Shown: positions 1-7,518, numbered from the stretch's first letter. The stretch is DNA of 11,207 bases from JBNGDW01 sp049975325 (GCA_049975325.1 JBNGDW010000056.1:1-11207); one strand, 5' to 3'. Numbers and translations: made by a program. Notes: generated from the sequence alone by a model not told the origin.

Positions 1-1
1 A

Positions 2-1126
2 TTTCTCTGTAGCAGTACCATAGATATTGCGCTGGATGAGAATACAGTGCCAAGCGAGCATAGTTATGTATTATCAGGTGGTGCCTGGGCGACATGGCAA
101 GCTACTGCAGCCTCAGCCGGCTTACCAGATGGTGAATTTGGAGTTCGCTGTACTACCACCCACCCAGAAGTAGACCTACCAAATGAGTATAATGTTTATC
201 ATTCTCTTACAAGTGGTGATTATACGGAACCGATAGCAACTGTAACAGATACATTCTATACGCACTCAGAGCCTGCCGGTGGCGCTGATAATTTCTATGT
301 TGTCTCAGCAGTATATGATGCGGGTGAAAGCGATTTTTCCAATGAAGTGGCGGTATTTGCCGAAAATCCCAATTATGTGGAGTATGTATATGATGATGGC
401 ACTGCAGAATCTGGCTACCATGCAGGATATCCTCAGTCCTATCTTGCGGTGCGAGTAACACCTGAGCAATATCCAGTTGCCATACGAAGGCTTAAATATT
501 ATATAACCGATGTAACCCAGCAAGCTGTTCTGCAGATATGGGATGATGACGGTGAAGACGGCCTTCCTGGAACACAACTTCTTACTCCTCCTTTAGTTCT
601 ATCTACAGCAAACCAGATAGAAAATACTTGGAACACAGTTAGTTTGGATAGCACTGTGTATGACATTGAGATTTCAGATGGAGATTTCTATATAGGATGG
701 TTTGAGGGAAATAATGCATCCCTTATAGGTGTAGATTCGGATGGGGTTTCTTATGATAGAAGTTATCAATACACAGATGGAGAATGGTATGATTATAATG
801 ATGGAATACCACAAAACTTCATGATGCGCGTGGTTGTTGAGCCGGTCTTTGGCATTGGAAGCGAACCAGAAACAGATTTTGTCCTCATGCACTATCCCAA
901 TCCAGTTCGCTCTACGACTACTTTCCATTGCAATATCAAAGGAATTCACAATCAGGAAGTAGAAATTGAGATATATAATATCCTTGGGCAATTAGTTGAT
1001 ACTGTGAAAGGGAAAAATGGCGAGGATATTGTTTGGACGAATGAGAATCTGGCAAATGGAATCTATTTCTACAAGGTAAAATCAGATGAAGTCACGCAGA
1101 TAAAGAAAATGGTTATATTAAGGTAA
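2..1126 (+). CDS. C-terminal part of a secreted multidomain protein with type-A (T9SS-like) sorting domain (5' partial)
   Basis: The frame is open to the left window edge (from base 2), so the GTG at 47 is probably not the true start; 374 residues are visible. In visible numbering, about 60-120 looks like a fibronectin type III module (NVYHSL ... FYVVSAVYDAGESDFSNEV). About 123-281 is a beta-sandwich-like module with an acidic, possibly calcium-binding loop (WDDDGEDGLPG) and a DGDFYIGW strand, of the sort found near the C-termini of secreted FCB-group proteins. About 290-374 is a type-A sorting domain: YPNP, a strand around IEIYNILGQLV, then NGIYFYKV and the terminal KKMVILR. In this family the domain directs export through the outer membrane by the type IX system, usually with cleavage. 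The catalytic or adhesive N-terminal part lies outside the window, so its activity is unknown. It ends with TAA and is followed by a terminator. Confidence 0.88.
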   Translation, partial: FLCSSTIDIALDENTVPSEHSYVLSGGAWATWQATAASAGLPDGEFGVRCTTTHPEVDLPNEYNVYHSLTSGDYTEPIATVTDTFYTHSEPAGGADNFYVVSAVYDAGESDFSNEVAVFAENPNYVEYVYDDGTAESGYHAGYPQSYLAVRVTPEQYPVAIRRLKYYITDVTQQAVLQIWDDDGEDGLPGTQLLTPPLVLSTANQIENTWNTVSLDSTVYDIEISDGDFYIGWFEGNNASLIGVDSDGVSYDRSYQYTDGEWYDYNDGIPQNFMMRVVVEPVFGIGSEPETDFVLMHYPNPVRSTTTFHCNIKGIHNQEVEIEIYNILGQLVDTVKGKNGEDIVWTNENLANGIYFYKVKSDEVTQIKKMVILR

Positions 1127-1151
1127 CTGATTAGTATTCAAGAAAATTGAT

Positions 1152-1188
1152 AAAAAGGCTCCGGTTTTCAATAGATCGGAGCCTTTTT
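1152..1188. terminator. Bidirectional intrinsic terminator between convergent genes
   Basis: A perfect 12-bp inverted repeat has arms at 1152-1163 (AAAAAGGCTCCG) and 1177-1188 (CGGAGCCTTTTT), with a 13-base loop. The GC-rich core is flanked by a T-run on the + strand and, through the A-run of the left arm, also on the - strand. It lies between the + strand secreted-protein gene (ends 1126) and the - strand nnr gene (ends 1208), so it can stop transcription from both sides. Confidence 0.92.
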
Positions 1189-1207
1189 TATGGGATTATT
1201 TAAGAGC

Positions 1208-2761
1208 TTATTGTGTGGAGATGACTTTATAGATATTCTGGATCAATTTTGTTGGTGTGATTGCGGGCTCTCCAATATTTGGGGCAAGTATATCTGCAAC
1301 CTTTCCATGGATATAGGCGCCGACCCCAGCTGCTCTATAGGGGGAAAATCCCTGGCCGAGTAAACTAACGATAATGCCGGTGAGTACATCTCCACTTCCT
1401 CCTGTGCTCATACCTGGATTCCCAGTGAGATTAAATGTTATACGGTTACCATCAGTGATAATAGAAGTACTCCCTTTCAAAAGCAAGGTGAGTTTATAGG
1501 TTTTTGCAAATTCACACGCGTGCACAAGCTCGTTCTGAAGAATATGCTGTGCAGGTGTGCCAGTTAAGCGTTCAAATTCTTTAATGTGCGGTGTGAAGAT
1601 ATATGGTTTACCAAGTAATTTTCTGAGTTCTTGCTGAAAGCCCTCAAATGCGTTTATACCATCAGCGTCTATTACAGCAGGTTTTGTATTTTCTATAAGA
1701 AATTTTCTGGTAAATTTCGCAGTTTCCTTGTTTCTTGAAAGCCCAGGCCCAATAGCAACTGCATCGTATTCTTCTGCAAATTTCAGTATCTCATCCAATG
1801 CATGCCTTGAGATGGTACCCTCTGGAGTTTCTGCAACCCCTTTTGTTATCACCTCTGTAAGAACAGTTTCAAAGATTGTAGAAAGGCTTTTTGGATGAAG
1901 GAGTGTTATAAAACCTGCTCCTGTTTCTAATGCTGCTTTGCTTGCCATTATTCCTGCTCCAGTAAGTCCAGGCGAGCCAGCAATGATAGCTACTTTGCCA
2001 AAATTACCTTTATGTGAATTGCGAGGACGCGGTAAGAAAAAGGATTTAATATCAGAAATTATTTCTGCCCTTGGTGGATATTTTTTATATATTAATGGAG
2101 GGATTCCGATATCCACCACAAAAATTTCTCCTGTTAAATCCCGTCCCGGATAAAGTAGATGACCGTATTTTGTATCTGCCATAGTAATGGTATAATCAGC
2201 TTTGACAGCTACATTTGCCACTTTTCCATTCTCCGCATTAACTCCAGAGGCTATATCAATTGCTACAATTGTATTTGACTTTTGATTAATGCATTCAATA
2301 AGATCTTTTCTATAGCCCTCTATTTTTCCTTTTAAGCCTATTCCAAAGAGTGCATCAACGGTAATATCAAATGAAGGGAGAATATTTTCTATATTTTGAA
2401 TATCGCTGGTTTCCTTTATAAAATCTGTCCTACATGAGAGCTTTTGTAGAATTGTGAAGTTCTTTTTTGCTAAGGAGGAGAATTTTTGTTCATCACCAAC
2501 AATATAGCAATGGACATCATATCCAAGATTAAACAGCCATCTTGCCAGTACCATACCATCTCCGCCATTGTTGCCGGTTCCGCAAAATATAGCAATCTTA
2601 TCATCCGCTTCCAATAGTTCCATTGCCATAATTTCAGCGGATTTTCTTCCTGCGTGTTCCATCAGGATAAGATCGTCAATGCCCATTTCTTCGTATGTAA
2701 TACGGTCAAATCTTTTCATTTCATCTGGACTTAAGACAAACTGAATTTGGTCGGTACCCAT
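1208..2761 (-). CDS. nnr: Bifunctional NAD(P)H-hydrate repair enzyme (epimerase + ADP/ATP-dependent dehydratase)
   Basis: This cytosolic enzyme repairs hydrated NADH and NADPH (NADHX/NADPHX). The N-terminal YjeF/NAXE domain (about 1-220) interconverts the R and S epimers, and the C-terminal ribokinase-like NAXD domain (about 228-517) dehydrates the S form at the cost of a nucleotide. Visible epimerase motifs are GTGNNGGDG (61-69), DALFGIG (136-142) and AIDIASGVN (167-175). Dehydratase motifs are GPGL (338-341), DADGIN (365-370), TPHIKEF (390-396; many homologues have TPHPGE or TPHPKE) and NPGMSTGGSGDVLTG (448-462), with the likely catalytic Asp458. At 517 aa it matches the usual fused bacterial form. 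The ATG start has an AGGA ribosome site 5 bases upstream (2767-2770), and the gene begins 10 bases after the histidine kinase. It is the last gene of the minus-strand unit before the terminator. Confidence 0.96.
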   Translation of the reverse strand: MGTDQIQFVLSPDEMKRFDRITYEEMGIDDLILMEHAGRKSAEIMAMELLEADDKIAIFCGTGNNGGDGMVLARWLFNLGYDVHCYIVGDEQKFSSLAKKNFTILQKLSCRTDFIKETSDIQNIENILPSFDITVDALFGIGLKGKIEGYRKDLIECINQKSNTIVAIDIASGVNAENGKVANVAVKADYTITMADTKYGHLLYPGRDLTGEIFVVDIGIPPLIYKKYPPRAEIISDIKSFFLPRPRNSHKGNFGKVAIIAGSPGLTGAGIMASKAALETGAGFITLLHPKSLSTIFETVLTEVITKGVAETPEGTISRHALDEILKFAEEYDAVAIGPGLSRNKETAKFTRKFLIENTKPAVIDADGINAFEGFQQELRKLLGKPYIFTPHIKEFERLTGTPAQHILQNELVHACEFAKTYKLTLLLKGSTSIITDGNRITFNLTGNPGMSTGGSGDVLTGIIVSLLGQGFSPYRAAGVGAYIHGKVADILAPNIGEPAITPTKLIQNIYKVISTQ

Positions 2762-2771
2762 AGTTTTCCTT

Positions 2772-4043
2772 TCACTTTGACAATCTTTTAATTTTAACTT
2801 GGGGTAGCTTTATTTCGATAGTAGTGCCTTGCTCAGGCGCGCTTTCTACGATATATATTTTTCCGTTATGGAACTCTTCTATTATGCGCTTTGCCAGACT
2901 TAAACCAAGTCCCCATCCGCGTGGCTTTGTTGTAACTCCAGTATTAAATACACGATTCTGTAATTTTTTGGGAATGCCTACGCCTTCATCTTTTATTTGT
3001 ATATATAGGTTTTGTTTCTTTTCAAAGGCGATAATGAATATATTGCCTGACTTTCCTCTCATTGAATCTATCGAATTTTTAATTAGATTTTCCAATGCCC
3101 ATTTTAATAGCTCTGGATCAAAGTAAAACAGATCGTTTTCTGTTTTTTGTACATAATTAAGGTTCAACTGATGATTTTCCTTTGGCAGACGCGGTCTAAA
3201 ATAGTCGATAATTTCATTAATCGTCTGTTTTAGGCTGGTTTTTCTTAGTTTGATAGAGGAGCCCACTTTCCCAAATCGGCTTGCTATATCCTGAAGCCGA
3301 GCCACATCTAGTTTCACCTGTTCAATAATTTCTTGGATATCATTGGATGAGATATTACCCGTTTGGATTTTGCTTTTGAGCATTTCCATCCATCCCAAAA
3401 GGGAGGTGATTGGTGTACCAAACTGATGGGCGGTTTCTTTTGCCAGTGCCACCCAGAGAGATTCTCTCTCCCTCCTCCTTATAAGAAGAATGCCCAGTAC
3501 ACCAATAGCAATGAACAATATAAGCACAAGAAATTCAAAATAAGGGAGGAAGCGCAACTGCTTCATTGTTGGAGATTTACTATAGATAACTTTGCATATA
3601 AATTTTTCTGATTGAGGTTCCCGCAAGATAATACTGGATTCCGATGCTTCCATCTCCTCAATCATGCTGAAAAAATGCATTTTTCTCTCTTGGGGCAGAT
3701 TCTGCCAGCCAACCGAATCGGTTGGCGGTATATCCTGAATATTTTTCCAGAATTTAGGCGTATTATACTCATCAGTTACAACAATAGGATAGTCTATTTT
3801 TTGTATAACTTCTGTCAGGATAATCTCAAGCAGCTCACTCTCCATATTTTCTTTAGTTGATGCCTCAAGGAACTTTGCATAGATTTTGGGAAAGACTTCC
3901 AGCTGTTTTCGCACAGAATGTAGAAGTGAATTTGTGTATATAACAAAGAAGATGATAATAACTATACTTCCAATTATAAAATACAATCGGATAAAATTGG
4001 AATTTTGGCCTGAAGAGATTTTGGAAAATTTATTTCTTTTCAT
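2772..4043 (-). CDS. Membrane-bound orphan sensor histidine kinase
   Basis: The 423-aa protein has a first membrane segment at about 19-36, an extracytoplasmic domain of about 130 residues, a second segment at about 169-188 ending in RRRERE, and then the kinase core with no recognisable HAMP linker. The dimerisation/phosphoacceptor helix carries AKETAHQFGTPITSLLGW, with His206 as the predicted phosphorylation site. The ATPase domain shows the N-box (ENLIKNSIDS, about 318-327), G1 box DEGVGI (352-357) and G2 box GWGLGLSLAKRI (376-387). The residue after the histidine is Gln rather than the usual Glu/Asp. No response regulator is encoded in the window, so partner and signal are unknown. Its start overlaps the end of mazG by 14 bases with only a weak AAGAAAG-type ribosome site, suggesting translational coupling. 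nnr follows after 10 bases. Confidence 0.93.
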   Translation of the reverse strand: MKRNKFSKISSGQNSNFIRLYFIIGSIVIIIFFVIYTNSLLHSVRKQLEVFPKIYAKFLEASTKENMESELLEIILTEVIQKIDYPIVVTDEYNTPKFWKNIQDIPPTDSVGWQNLPQERKMHFFSMIEEMEASESSIILREPQSEKFICKVIYSKSPTMKQLRFLPYFEFLVLILFIAIGVLGILLIRRRERESLWVALAKETAHQFGTPITSLLGWMEMLKSKIQTGNISSNDIQEIIEQVKLDVARLQDIASRFGKVGSSIKLRKTSLKQTINEIIDYFRPRLPKENHQLNLNYVQKTENDLFYFDPELLKWALENLIKNSIDSMRGKSGNIFIIAFEKKQNLYIQIKDEGVGIPKKLQNRVFNTGVTTKPRGWGLGLSLAKRIIEEFHNGKIYIVESAPEQGTTIEIKLPQVKIKRLSK

Positions 4044-4815
4044 CTTTCTTGGGGATATGCTTTGCCTCTTCCCAGAGACTGTCCATTTCTTTCAAATCAG
4101 AATCAAAAAGGTTGTCTTTTAGGCTATTTTCAATGTAATTGAAACGCTTTATAAACTTTTTTATAGACTCATTTAATGCGAATTCCGGGTCAATATCAAG
4201 TTTTCTGGCAATATTTGTTATCGCAAAGAGGATATCTCCCAGTTCCTCAACTGCTTTTTTACGGTTATTTTTATAATACTCTTCTTTGAATTCTTTGATT
4301 TCTTCCTCAAGTTTTTTAAACACATCTTCCATCTTATTCCAATCGAATCCTACGCTTGCGGCTTTACTTTGCAATCTTGCTGCTTTAATCAGGCTTGGTA
4401 AAGATTTGGGCAATCCTTCAAGGATAGATTTTCTGTTTTGATGTGATTTTTCTTCTTTTTTTATCTTTTCCCAATTACGTTCAACATCTTTAGCATCTTT
4501 TACATTGGTGGACTTGAAGATATGAGGATGGCGCCTGATGAGTTTTTGGTTGATATGAGAAAGTATATCCTGAATGTTGAAGTCACCTTTTTCTTCAGCT
4601 ATTTTTGTCTGAAAAACGATATGGAGGAGCAGATCTCCCAGCTCTTCCTTTAGTGCTTCTTTATCGTTTTCCGAGATTGCTTCTGCAATTTCATACACTT
4701 CTTCAATCATCCGGGGCCGAAGGCTCTCCTGGGTCTGTTTCAGGTCCCAGGGGCAACCTTTGTCCGAGTCACGGAGTCGATTCATTATTTCTACTAATCT
4801 ATCGAATTCTTTCAT
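4030..4815 (-). CDS. mazG: Nucleoside triphosphate pyrophosphohydrolase MazG
   Basis: MazG hydrolyses (d)NTPs, including non-canonical or oxidised ones, to the monophosphate plus pyrophosphate in the cytosol. The 261-aa product is close to the E. coli length of 263 and has two MazG repeats. The first carries the signature GCPWDLKQTQESLRP (20-34), then EEVYE (38-42), EELGDLLL (57-64) and RRHPHIF (94-100). The second carries KAASVGFDW (151-159), EEEIKE (170-175) and EELGDILF (190-197), where the acidic residues are the expected magnesium ligands. I chose the ATG at 4813-4815 over the in-frame TTG at 4834-4836 because GGAG stands 6 bases before the ATG and this start avoids a 19-base overlap. 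It begins 2 bases after the prepilin peptidase stop and overlaps the downstream kinase start by 14 bases, so it is clearly operonic. Confidence 0.95.
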   Translation of the reverse strand: MKEFDRLVEIMNRLRDSDKGCPWDLKQTQESLRPRMIEEVYEIAEAISENDKEALKEELGDLLLHIVFQTKIAEEKGDFNIQDILSHINQKLIRRHPHIFKSTNVKDAKDVERNWEKIKKEEKSHQNRKSILEGLPKSLPSLIKAARLQSKAASVGFDWNKMEDVFKKLEEEIKEFKEEYYKNNRKKAVEELGDILFAITNIARKLDIDPEFALNESIKKFIKRFNYIENSLKDNLFDSDLKEMDSLWEEAKHIPKKDEKK

Positions 4816-4817
4816 TT

Positions 4818-5576
4818 TTAACTCCAGAGTTCCCAATAAGATTTAATTATTTGATCTCCAGCTAGCAGGCTGATAAAAGTTGATATGGCAATAAAGGAGC
4901 CAAAAGGGAGGAAGAATTGTCTATCGTGTTTTGCGAGTAGCCAGACGATAACGCCGATTAAAGCACTCAAGAAGACAGTAAGAAAAGCGAGCTGAAACCC
5001 TAAAAAGGTTCCTATCATTGCCAAAAATTTTATATCTCCCTTACCCAGCCCTTCATGTTTTGCAATCCATCTGTAAATAATGTAGATAAGAAAGAAAACA
5101 CCACCGCCCAAAGCCAGACCCTTTAATGCTTCCAGTATTCCCAAATCATTCCAAAATGAAAAAATTATTCCCACACCTATCAATGGTAGAGTAAGAATAT
5201 CTGGAATTACGCGATAAAAGAGATCTGTGAAAAAGATAAGAATACAAGCAAGTGTAAGTATTGCATATTGAAAAAAGAGGAGAGATAAGCCATATTTCCA
5301 AAAGATTACCAACATCAGGACTGGGGTAATAATCTCAATATAGAGGTAGTGGCTTGGAATACTTTTTTTGCATATTGGGCATCGTCCTTTTGCAAGAAGG
5401 AATCCCAGTATAGGAAGGCGAAACTTTCGTGGTATTGGAGTATGACAATAATCACAGAAACTAGCGGGATGAAAACAAGAAAGTCCTCGTGGCAGTCTAT
5501 AAACCGCCAATCCGATTAGCCATCCGAGTATTATACCGATAACTATTATAAGCAGAATGATTATAGAAAGAGGCAT
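4818..5576 (-). CDS. pilD: Type IV prepilin peptidase / N-methyltransferase (PilD family)
   Basis: This inner-membrane aspartic protease cleaves leader peptides of type IV pilins or pseudopilins and usually N-methylates the new terminus. At 252 aa it has the full-length, two-domain form. The N-terminal helix ends in VYRLP (25-29), followed by a cytoplasmic loop with two zinc-type pairs, CDYC (41-44) and CPIC (66-69), seen in bifunctional PilD proteins. The protease motifs are FTDLFYRVIPD (116-126; Asp118) and GLGKGDIK (176-183; Asp181), both catalytic aspartates present, then PFGSFIA (224-230). Several hydrophobic membrane segments are evident. The start is ATG with only a weak GAG-type ribosome site. 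No pilin, pseudopilin or assembly ATPase gene is in the window, so its substrates are encoded elsewhere. mazG begins 2 bases downstream. Confidence 0.95.
   Translation of the reverse strand: MPLSIIILLIIVIGIILGWLIGLAVYRLPRGLSCFHPASFCDYCHTPIPRKFRLPILGFLLAKGRCPICKKSIPSHYLYIEIITPVLMLVIFWKYGLSLLFFQYAILTLACILIFFTDLFYRVIPDILTLPLIGVGIIFSFWNDLGILEALKGLALGGGVFFLIYIIYRWIAKHEGLGKGDIKFLAMIGTFLGFQLAFLTVFLSALIGVIVWLLAKHDRQFFLPFGSFIAISTFISLLAGDQIIKSYWELWS
4822..4825 (-). promoter_or_regulatory. Ribosome-binding site that decides the mazG start
   Basis: GGAG lies 6 bases before the ATG at 4813-4815 and sits inside the last codons of the prepilin peptidase gene (…CTGGAGTTAAAAATG on the minus strand). It supports the ATG rather than the upstream TTG as mazG start, and means translation of mazG is probably coupled to its upstream neighbour. 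Confidence 0.7.
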
Positions 5577-5793
5577 AAGCTCAAGGTTTTATTCTAAATT
5601 TTTATGCTGGGAATTTTTTTATTCTTGTAAACGCTGCCAGGGCATCTTATCGACTCTATAGATTAAAAAGGGTAGCTTTCCTTGAAGGCAAGATAATTTC
5701 TGCGTTCCATTGTAAGATAGAGATTGCAAAGTATAAAATTCAGATCTATTTTTTCCCATATTTTGCATTCTGCATTTAGTCATCATACCTGCC
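5577..5793 (-). other. 217-base gap before pilD with a short heptamer repeat and no convincing gene
   Basis: This is the longest gap inside the minus-strand unit. On the plus strand it holds two adjoining copies of a heptamer-like unit (TTGCATT CTGCATT, about 5763-5776). A 55-codon open frame (5619-5786) starts with ATGATG shortly after the stop of the exported-protein gene and has a GAGG-like site before it, but its predicted product has no recognisable motif. I saw no clear promoter or terminator. A separate promoter for pilD-mazG-kinase-nnr could lie here, but the possible -35/-10 pairs are weak. Confidence 0.5.
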
Positions 5794-6198
5794 TCACCAT
5801 TGTGATGTGGGAAAACTTTGCCACTGAATCCGCAGATGAACCCTATCAGTAGGGAAATAGTCAAGGCGAAAGTTGGGAAGAATCTTTGTCTCTCCAATGC
5901 TTGAATTGAAAGACCCATATTTTACTGCATTAAGGTCAAGCTCAAGATTGAGATTGGGTAAGGGACTATAGGTAAATCTGTTTTGTAAGTTACTTATATA
6001 GAAGGAACTTTTTGTGCTGGAATTATATAAAGTGGAAAATGAGAAGGATTGGGATGTTTTAATATTGTGCAATCCCTGGAAATTCTGTGGAAAAGTAAAT
6101 GGTGAATCAAAAGTCTGGGGCTCAAGTATGGACTCTTGTGAAAAGCTGTTTATACAGATAAATATAAGAAATATTGTAAGTACAGATATTTTCTTCAT
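5794..6198 (-). CDS. Small exported beta-strand-rich protein of unknown function
   Basis: The 134-aa product begins with a clear Sec signal peptide: MKK, a hydrophobic core ISVLTIFLIFICI, and likely cleavage after S20 (NSFS-QE). There is no lipobox at the cleavage site, so it is not an obvious lipoprotein. The mature part of about 114 residues alternates polar and hydrophobic residues in several probable beta strands (SFSFSTLY, SSFYISNL, RFTYSP, LNLELDLNAV, FRLDYFP, HLRIQW) and ends in an aromatic residue (Trp). This suggests a periplasmic or outer-membrane location, possibly a small barrel-like or barrel-associated protein; that is inference. I do not recognise a characterised family. Start evidence is strong: AAGGGGAG lies just upstream (6202-6209) and overlaps the asnS stop codon, so translation is probably coupled to asnS. 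Confidence 0.75.
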   Translation of the reverse strand: MKKISVLTIFLIFICINSFSQESILEPQTFDSPFTFPQNFQGLHNIKTSQSFSFSTLYNSSTKSSFYISNLQNRFTYSPLPNLNLELDLNAVKYGSFNSSIGETKILPNFRLDYFPTDRVHLRIQWQSFPTSQW

Positions 6199-6201
6199 AA
6201 T

Positions 6202-6209
6202 CTCCCCTT
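6202..6209 (-). promoter_or_regulatory. Strong ribosome-binding site overlapping the asnS stop
   Basis: On the minus strand the asnS stop TAA runs directly into AAGGGGAG, followed by ATT and the ATG of the exported-protein gene. It is the best Shine-Dalgarno match in the window, although its spacing to the ATG is short (3 bases from GGAG). It supports a genuine gene at 5794-6198 and coupled translation. Confidence 0.7.
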
Positions 6210-7518
6210 ATGGTCGTAACCTATTTATTGTTCTTGGAAACGGGATAGTTTCACGTACATGGCTAATTCCAGTGAGCCATGCGACCAGTCGTTCTAATCC
6301 TACACCAAATCCACTATGAGGTACTGTGCCATATCTACGGAGATCGAGATACCACTGGTAATCGCTGATTGGCATGTTTTCTTCTTCCATTCGTGTTTTT
6401 AGGGTGTCATAGTCATCTTCTCGTTGAGAGCCTCCAATAATTTCGCCAAAACCTTCGGGCGCAATCAGGTCCGCAGCAAGTGCTAGATCATGATTCTGGC
6501 TATCTGTTTTCATATAAAATGCTTTTGTTTTTTTGGGCCATCTCTCCACAAAGATTGGCACATTAGAATCTTGGGTAACCATTTCCTCCTCCTGTGCTCC
6601 GAAGTCCTCTCCATATTTTACATTAGAACCTTTTTTCTGAAGCATATTTATAGCGTCTTTGTATGTGATTATTTTAAAAGGAGCGTCTGCCTTTTCAAGA
6701 GTGGTGCGGTCTCTTTCCAGGATTTTTAGCTCAGAGTAGTTCTTTTCGAGTACAGTACGGATCACATATCGGATGAGTTCTTCTTGAATTTGCATATTTT
6801 CGTTATGTTCTACAAAGGCTGCTTCTGCATCCATCATCCAGAATTCATTAAGATGCTTTCTAGTTTTAGATTCTTCTGCTCGAAATACCGGCCCAAAATC
6901 GTAAACGCGCCCTAAACTCATTATACCAGGTTCAAGATATAGCTGTCCAGATTGAGAGAGATAGGCTTTCCCTTCATCAAAATATTGCACTTCAAAGAGG
7001 GTGGTGGTGCCTTCACATGCATTTGGTGTAAGGATAGGGGAATCAAATCTATAAAAACCTTGAGAATGGAGGTAATCACAGATTGCGTAGTAAACAGTAT
7101 GACGCACCTTCATAATAGCGTTTTGGCGTGCTGATCGAAGCCAGAGATGCCGGTTGTCAAGGAGAAATGTTACCCCATGTCTTTTCTTTTGGATAGGAAA
7201 TTCATCTGCTATCTGGATGATAGAAATATCTGTGAGATCAAGTTCATAGCCAGATGGCGCTCTTTTGTCAGCCCGTACTCTTCCTGTTATTCTTACGGAG
7301 GATTCTATAGTGAGACTATCACATTTTGCGAATTTTTCTTCTCCGATATTTGGAAGGAATGCAACTACCTGAATTTCTGCTGTACCATCTCGCACTATAA
7401 TAAACTGAATTTTCCCACTTGAGCGTCTATTTCTTACCCAGCCTTCGATTAGTACTTCTTTACCTTCAAAATTCGCAACATCTTTAAGATGTATTTTTTT
7501 AGTAGACATAAAGCTCAT
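6208..7518 (-). CDS. asnS: Asparaginyl-tRNA synthetase
   Basis: This cytosolic class IIb aminoacyl-tRNA synthetase charges tRNA-Asn with asparagine using ATP. The 436-aa product has an N-terminal OB-fold anticodon-binding domain (about 22-110; VLIEGWVRNRR) and a catalytic domain with motif 2 FGPVFRAEES (208-217) followed by RKHLNEFWMMDAE (220-232). It ends with GGSQRED (362-368), LDLRRYGTVPHSGFGVGLERL (motif 3, about 391-411) and the terminal IPFPRT. The EFWM and DLRRYG..PHSGFG features separate it from aspartyl-tRNA synthetase. Its presence implies direct charging of tRNA-Asn, though an amidation route elsewhere is not excluded. The ATG at 7516-7518 overlaps the oxidoreductase stop (ATGA); a second in-frame ATG three codons on (7507-7509) is also possible. 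Confidence 0.96.
   Translation of the reverse strand: MSFMSTKKIHLKDVANFEGKEVLIEGWVRNRRSSGKIQFIIVRDGTAEIQVVAFLPNIGEEKFAKCDSLTIESSVRITGRVRADKRAPSGYELDLTDISIIQIADEFPIQKKRHGVTFLLDNRHLWLRSARQNAIMKVRHTVYYAICDYLHSQGFYRFDSPILTPNACEGTTTLFEVQYFDEGKAYLSQSGQLYLEPGIMSLGRVYDFGPVFRAEESKTRKHLNEFWMMDAEAAFVEHNENMQIQEELIRYVIRTVLEKNYSELKILERDRTTLEKADAPFKIITYKDAINMLQKKGSNVKYGEDFGAQEEEMVTQDSNVPIFVERWPKKTKAFYMKTDSQNHDLALAADLIAPEGFGEIIGGSQREDDYDTLKTRMEEENMPISDYQWYLDLRRYGTVPHSGFGVGLERLVAWLTGISHVRETIPFPRTINRLRP

Noticed and set aside
4816..4836. TTG start for MazG seven codons upstream
   Set aside because: It would overlap the prepilin peptidase by 19 bases and has no good ribosome site, whereas the ATG at 4813-4815 has GGAG six bases upstream and gives the normal MazG length.
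5619..5918. 99-codon minus-strand frame overlapping the 134-aa exported protein gene and the following gap
   Set aside because: Its first third is an out-of-frame shadow of the exported-protein gene, which has a signal peptide and a strong ribosome site. The remaining 55 codons have no recognisable motif, so I kept them only as a note on the gap.
6014..6319. 101-codon plus-strand frame over the asnS end and exported-protein start
   Set aside because: It runs antisense across two well-supported genes, and I see no domain or start signal for it.
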